From Synaphobranchus kaupii (taxonomy: Eukaryota > Chordata > Actinopteri > Anguilliformes > Synaphobranchidae): DNA of 64,000 bases. The position numbers and the translations under genes were made by a program. The stretch spans positions 71,696,703-71,760,702 of the forward strand of contig CM056383.1 of NCBI GenBank assembly GCA_029718625.1. Reading direction: 5' to 3'. The notes under the pieces are model-generated. The model worked only from the letters and a program-made list of their open reading frames with translations, was not told the DNA's origin and ran no database searches. Shown piece by piece: positions 46,871 through 59,237 of the stretch. Positions within the stretch are counted from its first letter, which is position 1; the number at the start of each line of letters is the position of its first letter.

Positions 46871-49735
46871 CCATTACAGCGCCACGTGATGTAGTAATGC
46901 TAACACACTGCAAGGCTTCTTACATTTACACTGTAAATAGCATGATGATGCTATTTCCCAGCTGTCTGTGTGTCTGTCTGTATGTCTGTCTGTCTGACAC
47001 TAATGGCCGAAGGGAATGGACATATGACTCATATTTAGACTGTAACAGCATGATGGCGATGCTGTGTGACAAGCAACTGTCAGCAAATGTTGCAGTTGCA
47101 ATGGCCATTATCTGAATATCCGTACATCCGGATTGGCTCTGTCCAATCAGATTGCAGCATACCATGTCAAGCCATCAGCATGAGCCAGAGGGCACAGAGA
47201 TACGGGTTTATAACAGGTCTGTTTATTCCCCCAGTTTGCTCAAAGCATTCTCTAACAATTCTCCTCTGCTGAGTGTGACTGAGAATCTGAATGTTCTCCT
47301 GGTCATTCCTGCATAAAAAATGATCATATTGCACATGTGTTTGTGTATTTGAGCTGAGAAATTAAAGCTTGTCTCCTGCCAGTGTCTGTGGCTAAAAATA
47401 GACAGCGATGGAGCCGCTCTGCACTACCTGGACCACAGGTGCCTCACCACAGATCACCTGAGGGCAGGTGCGGAACAGACTGGATACACCCCTCCCATCT
47501 CTGCATCCACACGCTGCAGACCCCAAACTTTCAGACGTAACGAGCCCAGCTCTCTCACATGGGCTGTGCATAAACACAGGGTCTTGGGGCCAGAGGGAAA
47601 CAGATTAGACATTAATCATGATTTGAGAGCATCAGGGATGACTGCTGGTATTGACATACGCCTAATTACATCTATCTATAAAAACAAGACTTACTTTACA
47701 GACATCTTTAGAGCTTTAACTGCTATGAAAATAAATATTGATTTCTGCATCTCGTCCCTCTGGAAGCTTTGGTACGCCGGCTAATATGGAGTCAAAATGG
47801 AGTCAAAATGCTGCTGGGTCTGGAGAGAGAGGATGGCAGCAGCGATGGGCCGCTAAGGACAGTCAGATTATCCTCAAACACGGTTTGACTCCTGCATCCA
47901 CTCTTAGGTAATCATGTCTTAATTGCTCTGGCTGACAGTGGAACAACTGAATTAGGGAGCTGTTGAGGGGTGAGATTTCTGGGAATACAAAGCAATTAAG
48001 CCACTATTGGAGGAGGAGGTTGTCAGTATGCCCACAGCAGGCCAGTTTATGCTGCGCAATGACGTAGTCGCATTTTCACTTTCCTCATTCACACTTTCAG
48101 GGGGTGTGAGAAGGAACAGCACGCACAGATAGCTTTTCTAAAAGCATGTAAAATACAGCGAGCTTTTTATCTAACCAGTCTAACTGAGCAATAACATTTT
48201 GAATGATTGGTTGCTTGCATCTCACGTCAGAAACCTAACATTATGTAAAAGATAAGCCACTCAACTTTTGAAGGTTTGATAGTTTTAAACAACCAAAGTT
48301 TAAACATTGACAAACACAACGGTTTCAGGTGTATGTCTTGAGAAATGTCACATTGCACTGCAAGGTAAACCGCATATGATAGGCGAAAATTTGATTTTGC
48401 CTTCCACAAAAGACGTGTACAATTGTGTAAAAAATGTGTAAAGACATGTAAAATTATGTTTGAATTTCCCCGCGTAATTTAGTGATATTACACGTTCAAA
48501 TGATACTGTTAGTCGCCGATTTTCAGATCTCCCAAGTGATGTTAAAGATCAGCTTGTAACACCTCCAGCAGCTGGAGGAGACCATAGAGTTTGCGTGATG
48601 AGGACCATAGAGTTTGCGTGACACGGATAACTGCTCAGCTATGTAAGATTTGTAAAAGAGGAGAGCGTTGAGGAGAACATGCTTTTTGTCCTCTTCCATC
48701 TCACATGACCGTTGAGGCAATGTTTGATATGTTAGATAATTTCATTTCAAATGCAGAAATGTTCTGGGCTAAATGTGTTGGGATGCCCCGACAGGGCTCG
48801 TCCAATGACAAGGTGACTACACTAGTAATACGAGTCCAGCAGGAGGCCTCCATTCATCATGAATCACTGGCTGCAAAGAAAATATCCAAATCCCTGGAGT
48901 CTGTTCTGCCGCAAGCTGTGTAGATAATGGGCTACATTTTATCAAAGCGCGGCCTTTGAACGCACGCCGGTACTTTCGTGCTTATTATGCCAGGAAACAG
49001 GGTCCAAACATTAGTAGCTGTTCTTTCATGCAGAAGAGCGCGAGTGTAGCGGTCGTCTTTACGAACTGCGTAACAAACTTCAATCCTTTTAACTAGTCCC
49101 AGAACTGAGCTCTGTAGATACATTGATGACCCTTTATGGATAGCGCAACTGCCACACCTATTTGACCGATTGAACATGCAAATGCAAGGGAGGTCATGTA
49201 AACTTACTTCTCACTGACAAAGTCGATGCTTTCATTGAAAAATTTGATCTCTGGCACAAACGAGTTTCCAAACTTTTCCGACTGTGTACAAGAGATAAGT
49301 TGCTGGTGTGGAAGTTTCTCCACTGATGCGTACAATTTCTGGACACGTAGTTGGACTGAAGCAGCAGTTCGGTCACTATTTCACGGATGATTTCAGTTTA
49401 TTTGCATGGGTTCGAGCCCCTTTCATTTCCCCAGCCAAAGATCTGGCAATTGAAATGGAGGGAAAAGTCGTTGAATTAAAGAGCGACAGCAGGTTTAAAC
49501 TCCTCCGTGGCCCTTGTTCTCTCACCTCGTCTCCATGTCAGTAACACACCAGTAGGCCAACGCTCAACTCTCAGACTCTTTAATGAAATTGCTCCCATTG
49601 TTCACATCCACACATCTCCACCAGGCAGAGTTTTCCAGCTTGGCTGCGCTGAAAACTAAAGAGTCGAGAATGAACCGAGACTTTCCCTGCCCAACGCCGA
49701 ATCCAGAGATTTCACACCGACCGACTTTACACGCT
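46871..49735. other. Intronic unique sequence, nothing recognised
   Basis: About 2.9 kb with a short (TGTC)n at 46966-46996. Frames of 60-80 codons have no domain or splice support. Confidence 0.4.
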
Positions 49736-49751
49736 ATTCAAGTGTTTGTTC

Positions 49752-50000
49752 GCACAAGTACTGCTCACACAAGCACTGTTCACACAAGTACTGTTCACAC
49801 AAGCACTGTTCACACAAGTACTGTTCACACAAGCACTGTTCACACAAGTACTGTTCACACAAGTACTGTTCACACAAGCACTGTTCACACAAGTACTGTT
49901 CACACAAGTACTGTTCACACAAGCACTGCTCACACAAGCACTGCTCACACAAGTACTGTTCACACAAGCACTGTTCACACAAGTACTGTTCACACAAGCA
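49752..50000. repeat. 15-bp minisatellite, about 16 copies
   Basis: Unit cacacaagtactgtt, alternating agtac/agcac. The period is a multiple of three, so several frames stay open on both strands; those frames are artefacts. Confidence 0.97.
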
Positions 50001-50254
50001 TCTTCATTCTGAATTTGTTCCTTATGGTTCATAAGTGCAATATTGTCCACATCAGGCATTGTGTATAAAAGCCCTGTGTTCTTAAATCTTTGTTCCCTCT
50101 TCTTTCCTTACTCACAACTGAGGTCCAGGTGAAGCACTGTTCACAAGCACTTACGTTCCTGCAAAAGAACAAGAAACAAGGGTTTATTATTCCTTTGCAG
50201 GGGGGGTGGGGTCATATTAGTAGAATGTTTAAGGGGGACTTGAGTGTTGATAAC

Positions 50255-50338
50255 CTCAGCTCTATAACCTCAGCTCTATAACCTCAGCTCTATAACCTCA
50301 GCTCTATAACCTCAGCTCTATAACCTCAGCTCTATAAC
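50255..50338. repeat. 14-bp tandem repeat, 6 copies
   Basis: Unit ataacctcagctct, near perfect. Confidence 0.95.
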
Positions 50339-50469
50339 AGCACAGGGGTGAAATTGGCTGGGGACCTTTTTTCTGTAAAACACAAAGGAATCACTGGGGG
50401 GACATGGAAAGACACGCAAGGCAGCTCCTCACATCCCAGCTCCACTGAGACTGCCTGCAGCACTGTTGT

Positions 50470-50835
50470 TTATGGCCTTTTAAGGGTTGTTTATCCTGAC
50501 TCATTTTCCTATTTAACTCTATGGAAAGATTTGTGAGGAGAAACAACCCTTGAAGTGATCCATCCATATCTGCTGCATATCTGGCAGCAGAGTGATGGTT
50601 TAAGGCTTGTTTGATACGTCAGACCCTTGATGACTTAGAGCCATTTAGCCAACCATGTGTTCCACCAGTGTAATTTAAAGCTAAATCTAATCCCACCACC
50701 CAATTCCCATAGAGATCTATTCAAATGCAGAGGTTATAGTATCGCTTCTAAGAATACCTGGAAATAAGATATCAGGAGTCTTTTGATATCCTTTTATACA
50801 GTCATGATGGCATCACCTTTTTACCTGCGGAATAC
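50470..50835 (-). mobile_element. Second copy of the hairpin-bearing repeat, reverse orientation
   Basis: The reverse complement aligns with 10140-10480: gtataaaaggatatcaaaag, tctctatgggaattggg and ctgccagatatgcag are shared. One hairpin arm is truncated near 50480. The other end is fused directly to a Tc1 remnant. Confidence 0.8.
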
Positions 50836-51092
50836 CTGTTTACCACAGAAGTTGTTTGAGAGAATGGCAAGAATGTGCAAAGCCGTTATCAAGGCAAAGG
50901 GTGGCTACTTTGAAGAATCTAAAATATAAGACTTTTTTCTATTTGTTTAACCCTTTTTTGGTTTTTGCATAATTTAATTTGTGTTATCTCATAGTGTTGA
51001 TGTCTTTACTATTCCAAAATGTGGAAAACAGTAAAAATAACAGAAAAAACCTTCTATGAGTAGGTGTGTCCAAACTTTTGACTGGTACTGTA
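50836..51092 (+). mobile_element. Tc1-type transposon 3' end
   Basis: Contains the transposase C-terminal coding remnant (NVQSRYQGKG in a shifted frame; gtgcaaagccgttatcaagg), the long AT-rich 3' region and the terminal repeat gtccaaacttttgactggta ending at TA 51091-51092. It is a well-known fish Tc1 family end. Confidence 0.85.
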
Positions 51093-51099
51093 CATGCAT

Positions 51100-52010
51100 A
51101 CATTATATAGCTCATTTATTTGCATAAGTGATGATTACACATATAATTTATATGCTGCATAATAAGGATCTTGAAAATGCTTAATTTCTTCTGGGTTCTT
51201 ACCCGTGTGAACTGTCTGTCCATAAATGCGAGTTTATGCTGTATTATTACTAATTTCCAGAGAACACATCGTTTTTATTGTTGTTTTTTTTACCATCTGT
51301 ACAACATCTACAGGGACACTTTCATAAAATGCTTCTAGAGTTCTTATTTCCAAGAACATTATTTATATTCATAATCTAAATGAAGAAAACAAGTAAGAAT
51401 TAAAATGTGACATCATGGCTTGTTTTTAATGATCTTCTCACAAGAAGTTATGTTTCTTAAATTACAGAGGCAATGTTGATGGAAAAAGGAGGGAACTTAA
51501 TTTAGAGCTGAAAATAGGATTTGAGAGATCATTAAAGTTTAATGCATTTAGAATCAGTTCTTGCTGTTTTACAGACATACAGTTTACTGTCAATGTATCA
51601 TTTTAAAAGTACTTGATGTCAGTTGTAAGATTGGAATGCAAATGAGCTTTCTTTATGTGCATTTAATTGCATTCTTTCATTGGCATCACAATTAAAATAG
51701 TTTAGCTCATTACATGTTGGATGCAATTAGGAAACAGCACTTTAATTAACATATACTCCCATTAAAATAATAAAAGTTTTAAATTATTAGTTTTAAACTG
51801 AAAAGACTTATGTGTAATTCAAAGTGTTCCTAACTACATTTTAAAATAATAGTTGGATTTATTTTGTATGCTTACATCAAATTTATCAATATACACATCA
51901 ATAGGGGAATTCCTTGGATATCAATTCAAGCTGTATATTCAAATGAATATTCAACTTGAATAAACAAGGTTTTATTTGATATACACATCATCACAGTAAA
52001 AGTTAGTTTC
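51100..52010. promoter_or_regulatory. Candidate conserved noncoding block
   Basis: 900 bp of unique AT-rich sequence with many TAATTA/ATTAAA/TTTGCAT motifs and no repeats, sandwiched between a transposon and a minisatellite. The contrast with its neighbours suggests constraint, but this is not testable here. Confidence 0.22.
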
Positions 52011-52135
52011 TTGTTTTTGGAACAGGTTGTAAATGTTTTTTTAAGAGCATGAACTGCTGCTTACTCCATACTGGCCAAAGGGAAGAGCCTCGACATTTCA
52101 CACAGGTATGAGAGGGACAGGAAGGTGAGGTGCTG

Positions 52136-53780
52136 TGTGCCCTGTGGGTGATATCAGCACATGGCAGGGTGTGTGGGTGAGGATATCAGCACATGACAGG
52201 GTGTGTGGGTGATATCAGCACATGACGGGGTGTGTGGGTGATATCAGCACATGACAGGGTGTGTGGGTGATATCAGCACATGACGGGTTGTGTGGGTGAT
52301 ATCAGCACATGACGGGGTATGTGGGTGATATCAGCACATGGCAGGGTGTGTGGGTGAGGATATCAGCACATGACGGGTGTGTGGGTGATATTAGCACATG
52401 ACGGGTGTGTGGGTGATATCAGCACATGGCGGGGTGTGTGGGGGATATCAGCACATGACGGGGTGTGTGGGTGATATTAGCACATGACAGGGTATGTGGG
52501 TGATATCAGCACATGACGGGGTGTGTGGGTGAGGATATCAGCACATGACGGGTGTGTGGGTGATATTAGCACATGACGGGTGTGTGGGTGATATCAGCAC
52601 ATGACGGGGTGTGTGGGTGATATCAGCACATGACAGAGTATGTGGGTGATATCAGCACATGACGGGGTGTGTGGGTGATATTAGCACATGACAGGGTATG
52701 TGGGTGATATCAGCACATGACGGGTGTGTGGGTGATATCAGCACATGACGGGGTGTGTGGGTGAGGATATCAGCACATGACGGGTGTGTGGGTGATATTA
52801 GCACATGACGGGTGTGTGGGTGATATCAGCACATGACGGGGTGTGTGGGTGATATCAGCACATGACAGAGTATGTGGGTGATATCAGCACATGACGGGGT
52901 GTGTGGGTGATATCAGCACATGACAGAGTATGTGGGTGATATCAGCACATGACGGGTGTGTGGGTGATATCAGCACATGACGGGGTGTGTGGGTGATATC
53001 AGCACATGACAGAGTATGTGGGTGATATCAGCACATGACGGGTGTGTGGGTGATATCAGCACATGACGGGGTGTGTGGGTGATATCAGCACATGACAGAG
53101 TATGTGGGTGATATCAGCACATGACGGGGTGTGTGGGTGATATCAGCACATGACGGGGTGTGTGGGTGATATCAGCACATGACGGGGTGTGTGGGTGATA
53201 TCAGCACATGACAGAGTATGTGGGTGATATCAGCACATGACGGGGTGTGTGGGTGATATTAGCACATGACAGGGTATGTGGGTGATATCAGCACATGACG
53301 GGTGTGTGGGTGATATCAGCACATGACGGGTGTGTGGGTGATATCAGCACATGGCGGGTGTGTGGGGGATATCAGCACATGACAGAGTATGTGGGTGATA
53401 TCAGCACATGACGGGTGTGTGGGTGATATCAGCACATGACAGAGTATGTGGGTGATATCAGCACATGACGGGTGTGTGGGTGATATCAGCACATGACAGG
53501 GTGTGTGGGTGAGGATATCAGCACATGACGGGGTGTGTGGGTGATATCAGCACATGACGGGGTGTGTGGGTGATATCAGCACATGACAGGGTGTGTGGGT
53601 GATATCAGCACATGACAGGGTGTGTGGGTGATATCAGCACATGACGGGTGTGTGGGTGATATCAGCACATGACGGGTGTGTGGGTGATATCAGCACATGA
53701 CGGGGTGTGTGGGTGACATCAGCACATGACGGGGTGTGGGTGATATCAGCACATGACGGGGTGTGTGGGTGATATCAGTA
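52136..53780. repeat. 29-bp minisatellite, about 56 copies
   Basis: Unit gatatcagcacatgacgggg plus tgtgtgggt, with variants gacagggt, gacagagta, gatattagc and an occasional gag insertion. Followed by a related degenerate block of gtgacaggtctg units at 53790-53910. Confidence 0.97.
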
Positions 53781-54157
53781 TCAGGTCTGTGGTCTGAGTG
53801 ACAGGTCTGTGGATGAGTGACAGGTCTGAGGTCTGAGTGACAGGTCTGGGATGAGTGACAGGTCTGAGGTCTGAGTCACAGGTCTGGGATGAATGACAGG
53901 TGTGGGGTGAGTCGTTCAGTTATAGCCCTCTCTTATATAAAATAAATAAGTAAAAATTTTACTCATTCTGTACTTAGATCCTCCTGTGAAAGCACAAGCC
54001 ATTTATTATTAAAAAAACAATTTTGCGATTGTGTCAGAAGATAATGGGTAAAGCAAAAAAATTTCATTTTCCAGTTTGAAAGCTGATCGCTCATTGAGGC
54101 ACAAGCCGTCTCAAAGCCGAATGAGAAGTCAAAGTCACATGGCTTTAGACTCATCCA

Positions 54158-54819
54158 GCAGACCCACTGTTCTAATCTACCTGCAGACCTACTGTTCTAA
54201 TCCCATACCTGCAGACCTACTGTTTTAATCTACCTGCAGACCCACTGTTCTAATCTACCTGCAGACCTACTGTTCTAATCTACCTGCAGACCTACTGTTC
54301 TAATCCCATACCTGCAGACCCACTGTTCTAATCTACCTGCAGACCCACTGTTCTAATCTACCTGCAGACCCACTGTTCTAATCTACCTGCAGACCTACTG
54401 TTCTAATCTACCTGCAGACCCACTGTTCTAATCTACCTGCAGATTTACTGTTCTAAACTACCTGCAGACCCACTGTTCTAATCTACCTGCAGACCCACTG
54501 TTCTAATCTACCTGCAGACCCACTGTTCTAATCTACCTGCAGACCCACTGTTCTAATCTACCTGCAGACCTACTGTTCTAATCTACCTGCAGACCCACTG
54601 TTCTAATCTACCTGCAGACCCACTGTTCTAATCTACCTGCAGACCCACTGTTCTAATCTACCTGCAGACCTACTGTTCTAATCTACCTGCAGACCCACTG
54701 TTCTAATCTACCTGCAGACCCACTGTTCTAATCTACCTGCAGACCCACTGTTCTAATCTACCTGCAGACCCACTGTTCTAATCTACCTGCAGACCCACTG
54801 TTCTAATCTACCTGCAGCA
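54158..54819. repeat. 25-bp minisatellite, about 26 copies
   Basis: Unit acctgcagacccactgttct plus aatct; some copies have cctac or a cccat insertion. Contains a PstI-type CTGCAG in every unit. Confidence 0.97.
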
Positions 54820-55508
54820 TCCATGGGCATTAATCATGATCAGGAGGCGCTACTGCTAACATATTAGCCTGAGACTGAGGCTAATGGCTGAACCTGGGCA
54901 TGATGCACGTGTTTATTCTCTCAGTGCTAGCTCTGCTTCAGTGCTAATTATTTTCCCCTTGACAGTCATTCTGTACCCTTGACTCAGATGCAATGCAACT
55001 CAATGTAATGTAACATCTTTATTCATTCCACAAGACACTTGTGGTACAAGCACATACTCACTTTTTCTACATAAATTTCAATATACTGTACCATACTCCA
55101 GTGTTTCTTATCATAAACAAACAAACTTGCACATCTTTTTCATTAGAAATATAGCGTTAGATGATCCCACACAGTTGACAGTAGCATTGGGGTAATATAT
55201 TCTTTACCAGCCCTGGTTCCCTGGGGACTTCAGCACTGAATGCTACAGCTAGACAAATGGTCTCAGGAATAAATGAAGGTTTTCTTTGGTTTTGACTGGA
55301 ATCCAGTTTGGTTTTATTTGCACGGAACGTACTGGAAGCGATGGGTCAGTTTGCGCACTGCTGGTGTCCACTTTAAGTATTAAATTAGATACAATTCTAC
55401 TACTTACAATATTCACAAGTTCATATTACACATTAGTAATTTTATAGCAAATAACATCAGGTAAATTGTTCAGACGAATGAGACCAAATAAAAATTATCA
55501 CGAAGGCT
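54820..55508. other. Spacer between minisatellites, nothing recognised
   Basis: Unique AT-rich sequence without ORF support. Confidence 0.4.
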
Positions 55509-56024
55509 TTTGGCTCATTAGTATAGAGTATGCATTCAATATGCCTCTCTCATTAGTATAGAGTATGCATTCAATATGCCTCTCTCATTAGTATAGAGTA
55601 TGCATTCAATATGCCTCTCTCATTAGTATAGAGTATGCATTCAATATGCCTCTCTCATTAGTATAGAGTATGCATTCAATATGTCTCTCTCATTAGTATA
55701 GAGTATGCATTCAATATGCCTCTCTCATTAGTATAGAGTATGCATTCAATCTGCTTCTCTCATTAGTATAGAGTATGCATTCAATATGCCTCTCTCATTA
55801 GTATAGAGTATGCATTCAATATGCCTCTCTCATTAGTATAGAGTATGCATTCAATATGCCTCTCTCATTAGTATAGAGTATGCATTCAATATGCCTCTCT
55901 CATTAGTATAGAGTATGCATTCAATATGCCTCTCTCATTAGTACAGAGTATGCATTCAATATGCCTCTCTCATTAGTATAGAGTATGCATTCAATATGCC
56001 TCTCTCATTAGTATAGAGTATGCA
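55509..56024. repeat. 35-bp minisatellite, about 15 copies
   Basis: Unit cattagtatagagtatgcat plus tcaatatgcctctct, nearly perfect; isolated substitutions at 55684 and 55750-55756. Confidence 0.97.
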
Positions 56025-56280
56025 AAACAAAGAGGAGAGAGGGCAATATTTAAATCTTTATTAAATGCAATGCTATGAATGTCATTTATATGCTTAAATG
56101 CCCCTGCGGGAGATGGCCAATATAGGCATAGCGGAGCACAGAGCAGCTATACGATATAAAACTGTAGAATACGCAACAATCTCTCGTCATTAGTTACAAA
56201 CCAACAGGGCCCTCCAGTGCTTTATAGTGATAGAACATGTTAAGCCCCTCCCCTCAAAGAGAAGGAACGCATATTGGATG

Positions 56281-56384
56281 TATACACACACACACGTGCA
56301 CACACACACACACACGTGCACACACACACACACACACACACGTGCACACACACACGTGCACACACACACACACACACACACACA

Positions 56385-56419
<35 letters not shown>

Positions 56420-56513
56420 ACACACACACACACACACACACACACGTGCACACACACACACGTACACACACACACACACACACACACGTACACACACACA
56501 CACACACACACGT

Positions 56514-56551
<38 letters not shown>

Positions 56552-56591
56552 CACACACACACGTGCACACACACACACACACACACACACA

Positions 56592-56638
<47 letters not shown>

Positions 56639-56646
56639 ACACACAC
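56281..56646. repeat. Interrupted (CA)n with regular CACGTG and ACGTAC interruptions
   Basis: About 365 bp of CA repeat broken by seven CACGTG palindromes and several ACGTAC. All reading frames across it are artefacts. Confidence 0.96.
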
Positions 56647-57026
56647 TGCAGGTATGCCAGTTCTCAGGTGTGCAGGTACCTGTGCAGGTATACCAGTTCG
56701 TGTGTGGCTGCATGGTTCAGTGCCGTGCGTTGGGTTACAGGATGATCACCTGATCGAGAAGCTCCTTTGGATAAAAGGCTACTGGGTGGCTATAAATATC
56801 ACAATATTATCATTGTATTACCAATTTAAAAGTATGCCAATGCAATAATGAATATCTGCCACACCTGTGTTTTTATCTCACTGCTAATATATTTTCAGTG
56901 TGCCAGAAAAAGTGATGTTTTTAGCAAGAAATTTGATTTCAGCGATCAGTGTGCAACATGGCCTCAGGTCTAGTTCTGCACAATCCTACCCTGGTGGAAT
57001 GGGACAGAAAGCCAATTACTGCTCTG

Positions 57027-57118
57027 CAGACAGAGAGAGAGAGAGAGAGGGAGAGAGGGAGAGAGTGAAAGCAGGTGAGAGAGGGAGAGAGCAAGCGAGA
57101 GAGAGAGAGCGAGAGATG
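57027..57118. repeat. (GA)n-rich purine tract
   Basis: GA repeats with AAGC/GGGA interruptions. Confidence 0.93.
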
Positions 57119-57192
57119 GGTGACAGCTGGAGTCACAGGTAGGTTCTTATCTTCTACTTTAATGCCTCCCTGATGAGACACTGTTCCAGATC

Positions 57193-57207
57193 AGTGTGTG
57201 TGTGTGT

Positions 57208-57250
<43 letters not shown>
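57193..57250. repeat. (GT)n microsatellite
   Basis: GT run with one CACGTG interruption near 57209. Confidence 0.95.
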
Positions 57251-57251
<1 letters not shown>

Positions 57252-58369
57252 CGTCTTCACACTCAGGAGTGGGTGGAATCATCTCCCAGCGCAGGGACTC
57301 ACCCCCCCCCACCGTACGTCCAACTCACATTATCAACTCACGACCGCGACAAAACCACAAGATTCCAGTCAAAGTCTATGAACAACTGCCACAAAGAGCA
57401 GGCAGACCCGGCGGTATGGGGGGGCAATTATGGGCCGGGCCCCCCCTGGACGACCTCCTACCCCCCTCCCATCCCTCCCCTCCAGCACCTGATAAACAAT
57501 AATCACCCTATTAATTATTAATATTATAAGCCTAATAGTAATAGTAGTAGGCATACTTAATATAAATTAATAGAATATTTTTATCGAAAGTGGTTGTGTG
57601 TTACATTGACGTGTGCAAGGGTACGTGTGTTAGGAGGCATTAACCCTTACCTAGCTTCGCTAGCAAAAGCTGAAAAGTGAAATTGAGAGATCATGGATAT
57701 TCAAAAATGGCTAAAAAAAGAAACTAGCAGATGAGGATGCTGGACTGTACAGGGCCTACTGGCACTTATGTTTTTCCCCACTTCAAGAATCGCTGTAAGG
57801 GAAACTTCCTCTGTAGTTGAGAGGGGAAGAGGAGAGTATAGTCCTGTGGATTGCAGCTGTAAATTGGTTGCTGTCATGTCAGAGTGTTGGACTCGTCCGT
57901 GTGTTACTTTAGTCTGTTATAGTTAATTGATTTGAATTGGAGGAAAGTAGCCTATATGGTGATACTATGTTTATGGAGAACTGCGTTTAGCTGTCTTTAA
58001 GACGCATTGACTGCTGACACAAACGCATATGCTACTGGCTGTGGTTTTTGAAAACACAATATCCCACATAGATGAGCTGATATTTTGCTTGACAATATTG
58101 ATCGACATCTGCCCGCCATAAAAAATGCCAGGCCCATCCTTCCCAATAATTGTGCGACAAATGACCCCTATGCTTGTCACTCTGAAACATTGACGAACAG
58201 TCAACATTTCAGCACTGCGCCAACCAATCCAAAAGGTCAATGCTCTAGATGTTTTTAAAAAAAGAAGTGTCCCATGAGATTGCGTTCTTTTCTGGCTTTC
58301 TGTCCCAATACATCATAAAGCTAGCTAGCTGCCGAGGGGCTGGCTAAGTGCTGACCGTATGCAAATAGT

Positions 58370-58481
<112 letters not shown>

Positions 58482-58687
58482 AGTGTGTATGTCGCACGCT
58501 TTGCCCACTCGGTTTAAAGTGTGAGATTGTACGGTAGAGGTAGAAGCCCCAATCTAAGAGAAAGAGCTCCTGGTGATGATCAGTTTTATCATTTCTGGCA
58601 GTGAACCAGTTATTTGTTTGCAGAACTCAAGGTTTTTTTTCATTTCCCGTAGCAGGATGGCATCTGTTCTGTCTCTAAAGTGGTTTA

Positions 58688-59128
58688 TGTCTGTCTGTCT
58701 GCCTCTCTGTCTATCTGTCTGTCTGTCTAGATATCTGTGTGCCTATCTGTCTGTCTATATATCTGTGTGCCTGTCTGTCTGTCTATATATCTGTGTGCCT
58801 GTCTGTCTGTTTATATATCTGTGTGCCTATCTGTCTGTCTATATATCTGTGTGCCTGTCTGTCTGTCTATATATCTGTGTGCCTATCTGTCTGTCTATAT
58901 ATCTGTGTGCCTGTCTGTCTGTCTATATATCTCTGTGTCTGTCTGCCTGTCTGTATATCTGTGTGCCTATCTGTCTGTCTATATATCTGTGTGCCTGTCT
59001 GTCTGTCTGTATATATGTGTGCCTGTCTGTCTGTCTATATATCTGTGTGCCTGTCTGTCTGTCTATATATCTGGTGTGCCTGTCTGTCTGTCTGTATATC
59101 TGTGTGCCTGTCTCTGTGTCTGCCTAGT
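58688..59128. repeat. 28-bp minisatellite built from TCTG units, about 13 copies
   Basis: Unit ctgtgtgcctgtctgtctgt plus ctatatat. The three plus frames are stop-free and give Cys/Leu/Ser/Val-rich artefact peptides. Confidence 0.95.
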
Positions 59129-59237
59129 GGTTTTTTTATTTTCCTGTAGCAGGATGGCTTCTGTCTCTAAAGCCATTTATGGGAGCTTTCTGTATCTGTG
59201 TGTCTGCCTGCCTGCCCACCAATGCAACGGTGTTTGT

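Noticed and set aside
49583..50068. Thr-Ser-Val-His repeat ORFs on both strands
   Set aside because: 15-bp minisatellite artefacts.
56190..56848. Thr-His and Cys-Val rich ORFs
   Set aside because: Translations of a CA/GT microsatellite.
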